From Bombella favorum (GTDB taxonomy: Bacteria; Pseudomonadota; Alphaproteobacteria; Acetobacterales; Acetobacteraceae), in contig NZ_NWUS01000005.1 of NCBI RefSeq assembly GCF_014048475.1, positions 1 to 47,152 of the forward strand: a DNA stretch of 47,152 nucleotides, read 5' to 3'. Both the position numbers and the translations under genes were made by a program. The notes under the pieces were generated by a model. It was not told the DNA's origin. It saw only the letters and a list, made by a program, of their open reading frames with translations, and did no database searches. Below, one piece after another: positions 1 through 7,527 of this stretch. Positions within the stretch are counted from its first letter, which is position 1; each line of letters starts with the position of its first letter.

Positions 1-1
1 T

Positions 2-631
2 GCGCTGACGAACAGGTTTGATGCGCAGAAACTCCAGAATCAGATACAGGCCAGCCAGCTCGGCACGCAGATCGTCGGTGAGGTGATGGGGCGTGTTTCG
101 GACGAGCTCTACAGCCATGGCGTGCAGAGTTTTGACGAGCACAGTGCAACGAACAACTGGGGCCGAGCCATATTGGAGGCAGGGGGCAGTGCAGCCGTAG
201 CGGCAGTGACTGGGGGGAATGTTGCCGCCACGGCGACGAGCGTCTTTGCTGGGACGGTTGCTTCGGGGGCCACCCGTGACTGGGCGGATCGTGCTGCTAC
301 GGCCCTGACCGGCCAGTCGAGTGGTGGATATGGCTCACAGGCGAAGCTGCATGACAGCCTGATGAATCTGCTGAGCAACGGCATTGCCAGTGCGGCGGGA
401 GCTGTAGGAGGTCTGGTGGCTGGGTCGGGCAGTAGTACGGTTAATGTCCTGAATGGTGCCGCAGCAGCGTCGGCCATCCAGCAGTATAATCAGGCGCAAA
501 ATAAAAGGGATGATTTTGAAGGAAATGTGGCAATATTGGCTGTTGATTTTCAGGAAAAGAGACCCAGTTATAGCATTGGACAGGTTATAGAGGATAAGGA
601 CGCTGCCAGCGGACGCCAAAGCATGGAATAG
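2..631 (+). CDS. C-terminal part of a filamentous hemagglutinin / CdiA-type exoprotein (5' end outside window)
   Basis: The reading frame is open from the window edge to a stop at 629-631, so only about 209 C-terminal residues are visible. The start (RFDAQKLQNQIQASQLG) and the Ala/Gly/Ser-rich stretches (EAGGSAAVAAVTGG, ASAAGAVGGLVAGSG) are typical of the region just before the toxin domain of CdiA/FHA-like two-partner-secretion exoproteins. Such proteins are exported by an outer-membrane CdiB/TpsB transporter and deliver a C-terminal toxin to neighbouring cells. No toxin domain is present in this frame. It stops where coding-like sequence continues in the +1 frame (591-788), so the protein is probably frameshifted. 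The secretion domain and its transporter would lie upstream of the window. Confidence 0.6.
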   Translation, partial: ALTNRFDAQKLQNQIQASQLGTQIVGEVMGRVSDELYSHGVQSFDEHSATNNWGRAILEAGGSAAVAAVTGGNVAATATSVFAGTVASGATRDWADRAATALTGQSSGGYGSQAKLHDSLMNLLSNGIASAAGAVGGLVAGSGSSTVNVLNGAAAASAIQQYNQAQNKRDDFEGNVAILAVDFQEKRPSYSIGQVIEDKDAASGRQSME

Positions 632-788
632 TACACCGTCGGATGGTACGCCAGAGAGTACTATCGCCTTAGAAGGTAGTAATGGTGTACGTTACAAAGC
701 TGTTTCTAATGCAGAGGGGCATGTTCTGACAGATTTGAATGGAGATACAGTGTTTTCGTTCTCCGAATGGTTAGTATTTTGTTGTTAA
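591..788 (+). pseudogene. Frameshifted continuation of the exoprotein C-terminus
   Basis: Directly overlapping the end of the upstream frame, the next frame is open from just after a stop at 588-590 to the TAA at 786-788. It reads as plausible protein: DAKAWNSTPSDGTPESTIAL, then GSNGVRYKAVSNAEGHVL, then DLNGDTVFSFSEW. It has no usable start codon or ribosome site of its own. The simplest reading is that one indel between about 588 and 631 separated this piece from the exoprotein. A sequencing error would look the same. Base composition becomes AT-rich through this stretch. Confidence 0.45.
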
Positions 789-813
789 GGAGAAGTACTT
801 TTATCTTCTAACT

Positions 814-1503
814 TTGCAAAATGTGAGTTCGCATGATGTTTGGGGTGAGGCTTCTTTAGGGCAGCATGATGGTACGATTGAAGGGCTAATAGATCCACAA
901 TACCATACGAATATTGTTAGAACTGTTGATGAGCAGGTTAGTAACCTATTTCCGAAAGGTAGTTTTTATAACTATCCATTGGGCGGCGTTACAAATGATG
1001 GTAAGGTCCTGTTGACAGTTGACTTATTAGAGGTTGCTAGAGGGAGTTCCTCTTATTCTATACTAAATGACCTTCCCAAAAATGCCGAAGTGCATTTTGG
1101 CGAGGGCGAATATTTCAGGACAAATCAGTATGGGCGTGTTGAGGAAATAACCTATATCCCAATTGACCAGAAAATGCCGCGTGATAACAGACAGAGACAA
1201 GTTGGACTTGAAGGTTTACCTGACGATGTAGGCGGACATATTCAGGCCTGCAGTCTGGGAGGAACGTGTCATAGGTTCAATCTGTTTCCGCAGAATAAGC
1301 AGTTTAATAATAGTGGGTATAGGATATGGGAGAATAGTCTTCGTAAGGCCCTGCAGAACGGTGATCGTGTAGGGCCGGTGAGGATAAAGTTTGATCGGCT
1401 GGAGGGGCAGGAGGATAGTTCTAGGCCTGATTTTGTGAAAGTTAACTACTCAATTAATAGACGTGTTCGTACTCAGAGGTGGAAGAATGAAGCTGAAAAG
1501 TGA
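814..1503 (+). CDS. Orphan CdiA-CT-like DNA/RNA non-specific endonuclease toxin
   Basis: A 229-residue frame whose C-terminal half carries the pattern of the toxin-type non-specific endonuclease family (Endonuclea_NS_2). It has RQRQVGLEGLPDDVGGH with the putative catalytic His, then CHRFNLFPQNKQFNNSGYR with the metal-ligand type Asn residues, then an amphipathic WENSLRKALQNG helix. The N-terminal half resembles a pretoxin spacer and has no signal peptide. The only start near the left edge is TTG at 814, about 22 bases from an AAGGAG at 787. The frame is open from 775. It may therefore be an orphan toxin tail that needs recombination or frameshifting to join an exoprotein. Its end overlaps the next gene by 17 nt, the usual toxin-immunity coupling. 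AT-rich composition points to acquisition from elsewhere. Confidence 0.6.
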   Translation: MQNVSSHDVWGEASLGQHDGTIEGLIDPQYHTNIVRTVDEQVSNLFPKGSFYNYPLGGVTNDGKVLLTVDLLEVARGSSSYSILNDLPKNAEVHFGEGEYFRTNQYGRVEEITYIPIDQKMPRDNRQRQVGLEGLPDDVGGHIQACSLGGTCHRFNLFPQNKQFNNSGYRIWENSLRKALQNGDRVGPVRIKFDRLEGQEDSSRPDFVKVNYSINRRVRTQRWKNEAEK

Positions 1504-1876
1504 TATTTTATCTCAGAATAGGATAGGTGTCTTTCTAGATCCTATGCGAGAATTTCTTCTGAAGAATGATTGTGATAGCGCATCTTTGCAGGTAACAACC
1601 ATTTTTAATGATGGAAAGTGTATTTGCACAGATATTTGTTTTGTTTACTTTATAGATAAAGTAGAAAATTCCTGTGATTTTGATGAAATTTATGAAGGAG
1701 ATGCTCATAGGATAGTTAGTGATTGCTTTTCTCCATTTAATAGTAATATGTCTTCTGTGTCGGGTGTGTTGTGGGATTTTATGATTATTAAGGTGTATAA
1801 AAGCGGTGAGGTGTATGTAAAGTTCTTTTATAATACTTCTCTAGGTGATTATATAAATTATGATTTTTCCCCCTAG
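1487..1876 (+). CDS. Putative immunity protein 1 for the nuclease toxin
   Basis: A 129-residue acidic protein starting MKLKSDILSQN. The start at 1487 is chosen over an upstream in-frame start at 1463 because an almost identical beginning (MNLKSS) is found in the paralog at 2104, also 17 nt inside the preceding toxin frame. The C-terminal pattern WDFMIIKVYKSGEVYVKFFY resembles the ending of YezG/DUF600-type immunity proteins. No signal peptide or membrane segment is visible, so it would act in the cytoplasm by binding and neutralising the co-encoded nuclease. The gene is very AT-rich compared with the rest of the window. The role is inferred from position and paralogy. Confidence 0.6.
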   Translation: MKLKSDILSQNRIGVFLDPMREFLLKNDCDSASLQVTTIFNDGKCICTDICFVYFIDKVENSCDFDEIYEGDAHRIVSDCFSPFNSNMSSVSGVLWDFMIIKVYKSGEVYVKFFYNTSLGDYINYDFSP

Positions 1877-1943
1877 TTTATTTTGTATATTTGTTTTTTT
1901 ATGGGGTAAAAGTAATAATTAGTGGTTTTTATTTGAATTTTTT

Positions 1944-2120
1944 TGGTTGAATGTCCTCCGTAAGGCCTTGCAAAATGGTGATCGTGTAGGACCTGTGAAG
2001 GTACAGTTCGGACGGCCAGAGGGGCAGGAAAGTAATTCCAGACCTGAGGTTGTGCATGTTGAGTATACGGTTAATGGAAATGCTTATGATGAGGAGTGGA
2101 AAAATGAATCTAAAAAGTAG
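1944..2120 (+). pseudogene. Remnant of a second nuclease-toxin C-terminus
   Basis: This frame, 58 codons before a TAG, aligns without gaps over its first part to the end of the toxin at 814-1503. WLNVLRKALQNGDRVGPV here corresponds to WENSLRKALQNGDRVGPV there, followed by EGQESNSRPE versus EGQEDSSRPD and EEWKNESKK versus RWKNEAEK. Everything upstream of the conserved Trp, including the catalytic part, is missing. It is a truncated paralog, diverged at many positions, so it is not a recent copy. It overlaps the following immunity gene by exactly 17 nt, as in the intact pair. Confidence 0.75.
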
Positions 2121-2493
2121 TCCAGATTTGGATAATTTTGTTGATATTGTAATAAAATCTTTAAAATCCTTTCTTTTAAATAATAGTTGTGATGCGGTTT
2201 GTTTGTTGTCGAATACTTATTTTGAAAATAACGAATGTATAGGAACGGGATTTTGTTTTGTTTATTTTGTAGACGGAGTTAAAAAATCAATAGGATTTAG
2301 GGATGTCTATGAAGGAGATATCTCCTCTTTAAGAAGGAAAGAACTTCCTATGATTAATAGTAAAATGCAGAGTATGGTAGGCAAATTTTGGGATTATATG
2401 GTTATTACAATATATAAAAATGGAAGATTATCTATAAGATTTTTTTATGACTCTCCTCCGGGAGGGCATATGCAACATGAATTTTCTATCTAA
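2104..2493 (+). CDS. Putative immunity protein 2 (paralog of immunity protein 1)
   Basis: Also 129 residues, clearly homologous to the product of 1487-1876. Both share a FLLNN/FLLKN-x-CD core, CFVYFVDGV/CFVYFIDKV, a DVYEGD/EIYEGD acidic motif, a W-D-(Y/F)-M-(V/I)-I core and a final aromatic hairpin. Start 2104 (MNLKSS) is preferred to the upstream in-frame ATG at 2050, because that would read through the toxin remnant in another frame and has no counterpart in the paralog. Its own toxin survives only as the remnant at 1944-2120, so it is now an orphan immunity gene that could still protect against relatives carrying the matching toxin. Confidence 0.6.
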   Translation: MNLKSSPDLDNFVDIVIKSLKSFLLNNSCDAVCLLSNTYFENNECIGTGFCFVYFVDGVKKSIGFRDVYEGDISSLRRKELPMINSKMQSMVGKFWDYMVITIYKNGRLSIRFFYDSPPGGHMQHEFSI

Positions 2494-2541
2494 AAAGATA
2501 GTTTTTCTGGTATGTAATATTTTCGAGGAGGAGCTGAATAT

Positions 2542-2871
2542 ATGCTTTCTTTTATGAAACGGAGGGAAATTATGGATGCCCTCTACGGAGCGATGCTTTC
2601 TAGTATTGAAGGTGACTTCGATAAGGCGGAGTGTGAGTTCTCATACGAGACATCGGAGGATAGGAGCTATTCTGTCGGTTCGAGCTTTCACTACGAGCTG
2701 GATGGAAAGATTTTTCATTGTCCACTAGCTGAGCAGGCTTTGGGACAGGTCTCTGTGGCTGTGCCGGCACTTCATAAGCTCATGCAGGAGTCTGGTCAGG
2801 GAAATTGGGATAAATTTACGATGACCTTTCCTAAGGACGGGTCTGTCTCTTTAAAGTTTCATAACGTCTAA
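2542..2871 (+). CDS. Third immunity-like protein (YezG/DUF600-like)
   Basis: A 109-residue protein with a helix-first, strand-rich layout: an N-terminal amphipathic helix (DALYGAMLSSIEGDF), FHYELDGKIF, then a C-terminal WDKFTMTFPKDGSVSLKFHN that matches the W-x-x-(F/M) plus D/G turn plus K-F pattern of the two upstream immunity proteins. The start at 2542 has a strong GAGGAGG about 11 bases upstream. An in-frame ATG at 2572 also has a GGAGG and could be the true start. No toxin fragment is seen just upstream. Its codon use is closer to the chromosome than that of the other two, so it may have a different origin. Function is inferred. Confidence 0.5.
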   Translation: MLSFMKRREIMDALYGAMLSSIEGDFDKAECEFSYETSEDRSYSVGSSFHYELDGKIFHCPLAEQALGQVSVAVPALHKLMQESGQGNWDKFTMTFPKDGSVSLKFHNV

Positions 2872-2880
2872 GGCAAGCAA

Positions 2881-3738
2881 TCAGGAGGTAGGCGTTTCCA
2901 GTGGCAGAAACGCTGCCTCCAGATAGCAGGACGCCATGGCAGCCGGGCGGAAATGGTACAGTCGGGCGGGGCGTCCTACGGTGGAGCGGTCATAGGTGCC
3001 GGTTTCTTCCACAAGTTTCTGGTGCAGCACAAGGCGGCGGAAGTTGGGCTTGTGCATAAGGCGGCCAGATACTGTCTCCATGGCCTGCTGTAGCTGCAGG
3101 AGCGTGAAAGCCTTCGGGAGCAGTTCAAAAACGGCAGGGCTGTAACGGATGCGGGCCCGCAGGCGGGAGAGGGCCGTGGCCAGAAGGCGGCGACTGTCTC
3201 CATCTGTAACGTCATCCGCCGGGATGGAACGAGGCACAAGCCCGGACTCCCAGAGCAGTTCATACCGTTCCAGCACACGGGTATCATCCCATGGCAGTTC
3301 ATACAGCCCAAAGGCTGGCGCAATACGGCTCTGACGTTCCTCATGGCCGGAAGCCCATTGCTCAATTTTCGTGATGAACCGTGCCAGGTTCTGGTTTCCG
3401 CTTTCGCTGCGGCGGTCTTCCCATGGAAAATGATGGTAAAGAGACCCATGGCAGGATTGGGGATGGCTGGAGCTGAGCGCTAGATAGGTAATATGAATAT
3501 GTGGCGTCTGGCCCTGCATGGGGAAGGAGCTGAATGTGTAAAGTTGCTCCATATGGCCAATGGGACAGTGTGTCAGCGTTTCTGCCCAATGGCAGAGACG
3601 CTTCTGCAAGGAATGATGACTTTCTTCAAAGGTTGGTGTGTTCTGGTCGTGGCGCAGTAGGGCAACATGGGGGGCATCATCCCCAAGGGTCATTAGAACG
3701 GTGATAAGGTCTGTTGGGCAGAGGCTTTGGAAGGTCAT
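2881..3738 (-). CDS. NrtR-like transcriptional regulator (Nudix-fold domain plus winged helix)
   Basis: 285 residues. The N-terminal half resembles the Nudix-fold sensor domain of NrtR-type regulators: DLITVLMTL, then MEQLYTFSSF, then HIHITYLALS. No intact Nudix box (G-x5-E-x7-REUxEExGU) is visible, so hydrolysis is unlikely. The C-terminal third is a winged-helix domain of the NrtR type: SPAVFELLPKAFTLLQLQQA, NFRRLVLHQKLVEETG and GRPARLYHF. Characterised NrtR proteins repress NAD-synthesis genes and sense ADP-ribose-like ligands. No NAD gene lies next to this one, so its target cannot be named. Its start overlaps the stop of the DUF2125 gene by 4 nt (ATGA), so the two are co-transcribed. Confidence 0.65.
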   Translation of the reverse strand: MTFQSLCPTDLITVLMTLGDDAPHVALLRHDQNTPTFEESHHSLQKRLCHWAETLTHCPIGHMEQLYTFSSFPMQGQTPHIHITYLALSSSHPQSCHGSLYHHFPWEDRRSESGNQNLARFITKIEQWASGHEERQSRIAPAFGLYELPWDDTRVLERYELLWESGLVPRSIPADDVTDGDSRRLLATALSRLRARIRYSPAVFELLPKAFTLLQLQQAMETVSGRLMHKPNFRRLVLHQKLVEETGTYDRSTVGRPARLYHFRPAAMASCYLEAAFLPLETPTS

Positions 3739-4928
3739 CGTAGGCGTGGTGTAAATCGGCTGAAATGGTCGTAGAGGGTGTGCAGTCGCTCTGATGAGAG
3801 GCCGGGTGGAACCCCATGGTCGAGGGGGAGGCTGAGCATCAGGGGATGGGTCGATAAGTCCATCATGCGCGGGCTGTTCATCGTGTTATTCAGCATCACT
3901 TGCATAGCAGGCGGTATGTTCTGGCGGAACCATGTGCTTTGCAGAAATTCTTCTAGCGGCCATTGCCAGTTGGTTAGGCTGACAGACAGAGTACCGGAAA
4001 AGGCAGGTACATAAAGTTCCCCTCCGAGAGACAGCCGAGGCGGTGGGCCTTTTTGTCTGTTCCCGGTAGCGGGCTGGATGATGGCACTGAGTTCATGCAG
4101 CCTGAGCCGCAACGGAATATCAGGCCAAGGAGAGGCGGTAGATGCCTTTGTGGCAGAAAGACCCGCTGCAACATGGGGGGAGGCTGTACTGGGTAGCAGA
4201 GCAAAAAGACTGTGAACCTGTTCAATTCTGAAGTTGTGTAATAGGGGAGCGGGGTAGTTCAACTGCCTAGCTGTTAATGAGGCCGAAAGCAGCGCTCTGT
4301 TCTGCAAAGCTGGGTCCGCATGAGATAAGGACTGCGGCGCAAAACGGATGGTTCCGACAGAATGTAGAAGCGTTAGGCTATAAGGCAGGCGGGATGAGGC
4401 GAAGTGTAGGTCAGAAATTCGAAAATGCGCCCGATAAAGCGGCATGTTCGAATTGCCATGACCAGTTGCTGTAGGGGGACAGGGAATACTAGTCTTGCTG
4501 ATGTGCAGTCTGGCATTATCCAGAATCAGGGTCCAATTGTCCGGGCCTTGCACCATACGCAGGGCGGTTCGTTCAGGCAGATGAAGGGGGAGTTCTGTTC
4601 CGGTCATCAGAGCCTGTGCCCAGTCCAGCCAGTTGCCACCAAGTTGAAGGGTCGGCGTTGCCCCCGCAAGGTCTGTGCCATTTAGATGTGTATGGAAGGA
4701 CACACCATGAAGCCGCCGCCACGCTCCAAAGGGCCATCCTTTGGCCTCGGAACTCTGGATGGTCAAGGTGGGTGTTGGTCCGTCAGAAGGAAGGGACTGC
4801 ACGGCTAGATGTTCCATCTGGCGGGAGAGCAGTGCCTGTGTTTGGAGGTATAACCCCCAGCTGCCGGCCAGAAGGAGAAGGCATAAGGATGTAATGGTCA
4901 GGATAGTGCGGCGATAGGATAAGATCAT
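3735..4928 (-). CDS. DUF2125-like envelope protein
   Basis: 397 residues with one N-terminal membrane anchor (TILTITSLCLLLLAGSWGLYL, about residues 9-28) and a periplasmic remainder. The Trp/Phe/Gly-centred motif KGWPFGAWRRL near residue 63 and the following beta-rich repeats fit DUF2125, a family of alphaproteobacterial proteins of unknown biochemical role that look like beta-taco/AsmA-type envelope proteins. An AAGGA lies 9 nt before the ATG at 4928. It is the first gene of a two-gene unit with the NrtR-like regulator. Function is not known. Confidence 0.55.
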   Translation of the reverse strand: MILSYRRTILTITSLCLLLLAGSWGLYLQTQALLSRQMEHLAVQSLPSDGPTPTLTIQSSEAKGWPFGAWRRLHGVSFHTHLNGTDLAGATPTLQLGGNWLDWAQALMTGTELPLHLPERTALRMVQGPDNWTLILDNARLHISKTSIPCPPTATGHGNSNMPLYRAHFRISDLHFASSRLPYSLTLLHSVGTIRFAPQSLSHADPALQNRALLSASLTARQLNYPAPLLHNFRIEQVHSLFALLPSTASPHVAAGLSATKASTASPWPDIPLRLRLHELSAIIQPATGNRQKGPPPRLSLGGELYVPAFSGTLSVSLTNWQWPLEEFLQSTWFRQNIPPAMQVMLNNTMNSPRMMDLSTHPLMLSLPLDHGVPPGLSSERLHTLYDHFSRFTPRLR

Positions 4929-5040
4929 GCTCCAGCTTCCTTCTTGGGTGAGGAGCAGAATGAGAGGATAATTATTTTTTCCCCAGAGTATTCTTTACCT
5001 TTTTTTAAGTAATCCCTTTTTGGGGGCGGCATAGAGGGGT

Positions 5041-5054
5041 GCCTTTTAAAAGGC
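5041..5054. promoter_or_regulatory. Perfect 14-bp palindrome in the AT-rich gap 4929-5157
   Basis: GCCTTTTAAAAGGC is perfectly self-complementary and sits in the 229-bp gap between the acyltransferase gene and the DUF2125 gene. The gap contains no gene and is AT-rich (for example a long A/T stretch around 5060-5095). The palindrome could be a dimeric repressor site upstream of the DUF2125/regulator pair, although it is about 115 bp from that start, or part of a termination structure. No regulator can be named from sequence. Confidence 0.3.
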
Positions 5055-5157
5055 ATATAACCTATAAAAATTTTTATATTTCATGACATTATATTTGATG
5101 CCGTAGAGCATCCCCCCTTTGTTTTACTACATTGCCTTTATTGGGAGCATAGGGCAC

Positions 5158-5913
5158 TCACTTCGTGCCCTGTTTCACATCCACAGAGTTTTCCACAGGA
5201 TCACAGGGCAAGTCATACTGCTGGCAGAGTGCATCCCATGCTTTATTGATCGCTGGGATAAGCTCACGTCCTTTCGTGCTGGCAGCGAGGGGTTCACCGA
5301 TAACAACCCGGAGCGTCCCGGGGTATTTCCGCCAGTGTGAATGGGGCCAAAACAGGCCGGAATTAGTCACAACCGGGATGATGGGACATGTCGCCTGTCG
5401 AGCCAGAGCAATAACGCCATTCTGCAATGGTACCCGTTCTCCGGGGCGGGTGCGTGTGCCTTGTGGAAAGATGATGATCTGTCGTCCAGCATTCTGCGCT
5501 TTAGCCACAGCATCCATCATGCCCCGCAGGGCTTGAGACCCGCCGGAACGATCGACAGGGATCATGCCGCTGAGAATGAGCATGGGGCCGACCAGCGGAA
5601 TGGATGTCAGTTCTTTCTTGATGACATAGGCCGGCAGCGGCACCGTATTCATCCACACAAAACCATCAAAGAAAGACTGATGCTGTGAGGCAATGAGGGC
5701 AGGTCCATCCGGTAGGTTTTCCTGCCCGCTGATGACGATGCGGATGCCGCAGAGACGCTCCAGCCCCCAGAGTACGGCACTGGACCAAAGCTTAGCATAG
5801 CCTAAGGCAGCATCCCGCCGGTTAAGCAGGCGGATGGGAAAGGCGAAGACCCCCATGACGAGGGTCAGAATCAGGAGATACAGGTTGAACAGGCTGCCAC
5901 GGACGAGACTCAT
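5158..5913 (-). CDS. plsC: 1-acyl-sn-glycerol-3-phosphate acyltransferase (PlsC family)
   Basis: 251 residues from the ATG at 5913, chosen because AAGGAG lies 7 nt upstream. A longer frame reaching 6039 would overlap the ydcF gene and lacks conservation signals. The protein shows the acyltransferase motif I H-x4-D as QHQSFFDGF, motif III-like FPQGTRTRPGE and an N-terminal membrane helix (LFNLYLLILTLVMGVFAFPI). PlsC acylates lysophosphatidic acid at position 2 to make phosphatidic acid at the inner membrane. It is the last gene of the cluster that runs down from 8724. Family is firm; the exact acceptor could differ because several paralogs are common. Confidence 0.85.
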   Translation of the reverse strand: MSLVRGSLFNLYLLILTLVMGVFAFPIRLLNRRDAALGYAKLWSSAVLWGLERLCGIRIVISGQENLPDGPALIASQHQSFFDGFVWMNTVPLPAYVIKKELTSIPLVGPMLILSGMIPVDRSGGSQALRGMMDAVAKAQNAGRQIIIFPQGTRTRPGERVPLQNGVIALARQATCPIIPVVTNSGLFWPHSHWRKYPGTLRVVIGEPLAASTKGRELIPAINKAWDALCQQYDLPCDPVENSVDVKQGTK

Positions 5914-5983
5914 CATAATGCTCCTTGCATGGCGCAGAATCCGCCCGAAGGGCAAGGGAAAAGATCGTGCTTGCAGCGAGAAA

Positions 5984-6649
5984 TCAGGCCGGTGGAGGGG
6001 GTGAAACCGGTGGAGCGGGGCGGAAGCCCTCCTGTTCATAGTCCTGCTGATGAAGAATCATGAGGCGAAGAAAAGCTCCGACCAGTTTGCCATATTGGCT
6101 GAACATTAGCCGTATGGTGTGTGGGTGCAGTGGATCATGCATGGCCGGAGGCTGAACCCAATAAGGGGTCAGGCGTAGCTGCGGGGCAATGTCATGGAAC
6201 TCCAACAGCGAGCGGCGCATGTGATACCCCGCCGTGACGAGCACAAGATGATGGAGGTTTTTCTGCTTTGCCCATTGGGCGGTTTCCCATGCATTGCCGA
6301 TTGTGCTGGCCGCCCGATACCCGAGGCTGATTCTGTGGCTCAGCTCTGGAGGGAGGGGGCCGATCCCCGTAGCTGTCAGAATAGGATTTAACCCCGTATG
6401 GGGAGAGACACCGGAGATTAAAAGTAGGCGGTTTGGCTTTTGGCGAAGGAGGGCAATACCGGCTTCTATACGGTTTTTACCACCTGTCAGGGCAACAATG
6501 CCGTCACAATCGGCAGGGATATTATCCAGTGTTGGCGAGGGCCGTAGGGCGTCTGCACAAAAATAGATGAAACTTCCTAGTAGGATCCAGCTTGCAACGG
6601 TCAGCACGGCGAAAAGGGCAGACCAGACATTTATGCCCGGCCGCTTCAT
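5984..6649 (-). CDS. YdcF/ElyC-type membrane protein (DUF218)
   Basis: 221 residues starting MKRPGINVW. The ATG at 6649 overlaps the ftsX stop in an ATGA. A membrane helix (about residues 10-35) is followed by the DUF218 fold: CDGIVALTGGKNRIEAGIAL, then the ENA-like segment GNAWETAQWAKQKNLHHLVL and TAGYHMRRSLLEF. Family members such as SanA and ElyC are inner-membrane proteins linked to envelope barrier function and peptidoglycan assembly; the chemistry is not settled. Position between ftsEX and plsC supports an envelope or division role. The C-terminus is a Pro-rich tail. Confidence 0.8.
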   Translation of the reverse strand: MKRPGINVWSALFAVLTVASWILLGSFIYFCADALRPSPTLDNIPADCDGIVALTGGKNRIEAGIALLRQKPNRLLLISGVSPHTGLNPILTATGIGPLPPELSHRISLGYRAASTIGNAWETAQWAKQKNLHHLVLVTAGYHMRRSLLEFHDIAPQLRLTPYWVQPPAMHDPLHPHTIRLMFSQYGKLVGAFLRLMILHQQDYEQEGFRPAPPVSPPPPA

Positions 6650-7527
6650 GAGGGGTGACGCCCCTGTTTGACGCAGACCAGATACGTCATGCCCCAGCCA
6701 GCCAGTGCCATTAGGAAAGGCATCAGGCAGAATGTCCCCCAAAGCATCGGTGGTAAAAAGGACTGGGGCGGAACAGTTGGGAAGAGCCCGGTAGTGGCGG
6801 GCAGGCGCAACAGAGGGCGCAGAGCCGAGGTAATGAGCATCAGTGAAGGCAGGAGCAGGATGATGCCTGCCAGACTGCCTAGAAAGGCCGTTAGCGCCAT
6901 CCGTCTGGCCAGAATATGATGCAAGGTGGTGACTGCCCTACCCATAGATAGAAGGACGGCCTGTTGTTGCCTGTTGGCCAGAGCAATGGTCCGGGCGGCC
7001 AGATAGAGCAGAGCCGGCACTACGAGTGCCGCAGCCAACCCGGCAGCTAGAGCCACATGGCTTGCTGCCTTACGGAGGGCCGCCATGAGGGGGGCTAGCT
7101 TTGCCATTTGGGGAGGGGGAGGCACGATGATGGCTTCTGGGGTGATATTATGCACCAGAGTCGTCAGTGTGTTCATCTCTCCGTGGTAGGACAAGGTGAA
7201 AAGCCTAGGGAGTGGCCCGTCCCAAGGGGTGGACCACGACGCCAGAATCCGGGTTACATCACGGTCAGGCAGAAGAGTGGGATGGGCTTTGGGAAATGTG
7301 GCTGTTAGGGCCTGGGATAGCTTGTTCGTCTGGCTAGAGGGCTCATCACCGGCGGCGGGGAGAGCGATGACGACTTGGTCGTTCAGCTGCTCTTCCCAGT
7401 GATGGACGGCTCTTTCCACACCGCAAGGCAGGGATAGGGCCAGCCCGAACAGCCATGAGAGAAGGCATAACCCAAGTAGTAATGGCCATGAGGCAGGCCG
7501 TTCTGCTGCATGGGACAGATACGTCAT
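6646..7527 (-). CDS. ftsX: Cell-division ABC transporter permease FtsX
   Basis: 293 residues with the FtsX layout: one N-terminal membrane segment (WPLLLGLCLLSWLFGLALSL), a periplasmic domain of roughly 120 residues, then three membrane segments around residues 165-190, 210-240 and 255-285. FtsX and FtsE together relay division-ring status to periplasmic peptidoglycan hydrolases or their activators. It is joined to the upstream ftsE by a 4-nt ATGA overlap and to ydcF in the same way. The sequence is divergent, but membrane layout and neighbour leave little doubt. Confidence 0.8.
   Translation of the reverse strand: MTYLSHAAERPASWPLLLGLCLLSWLFGLALSLPCGVERAVHHWEEQLNDQVVIALPAAGDEPSSQTNKLSQALTATFPKAHPTLLPDRDVTRILASWSTPWDGPLPRLFTLSYHGEMNTLTTLVHNITPEAIIVPPPPQMAKLAPLMAALRKAASHVALAAGLAAALVVPALLYLAARTIALANRQQQAVLLSMGRAVTTLHHILARRMALTAFLGSLAGIILLLPSLMLITSALRPLLRLPATTGLFPTVPPQSFLPPMLWGTFCLMPFLMALAGWGMTYLVCVKQGRHPS

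Noticed and set aside
4929-5157. Possible tRNA or small gene in the gap
   Set aside because: No T-loop like GGTTCGAAT sequence, no cloverleaf and no start with a ribosome site; only a palindrome was found.
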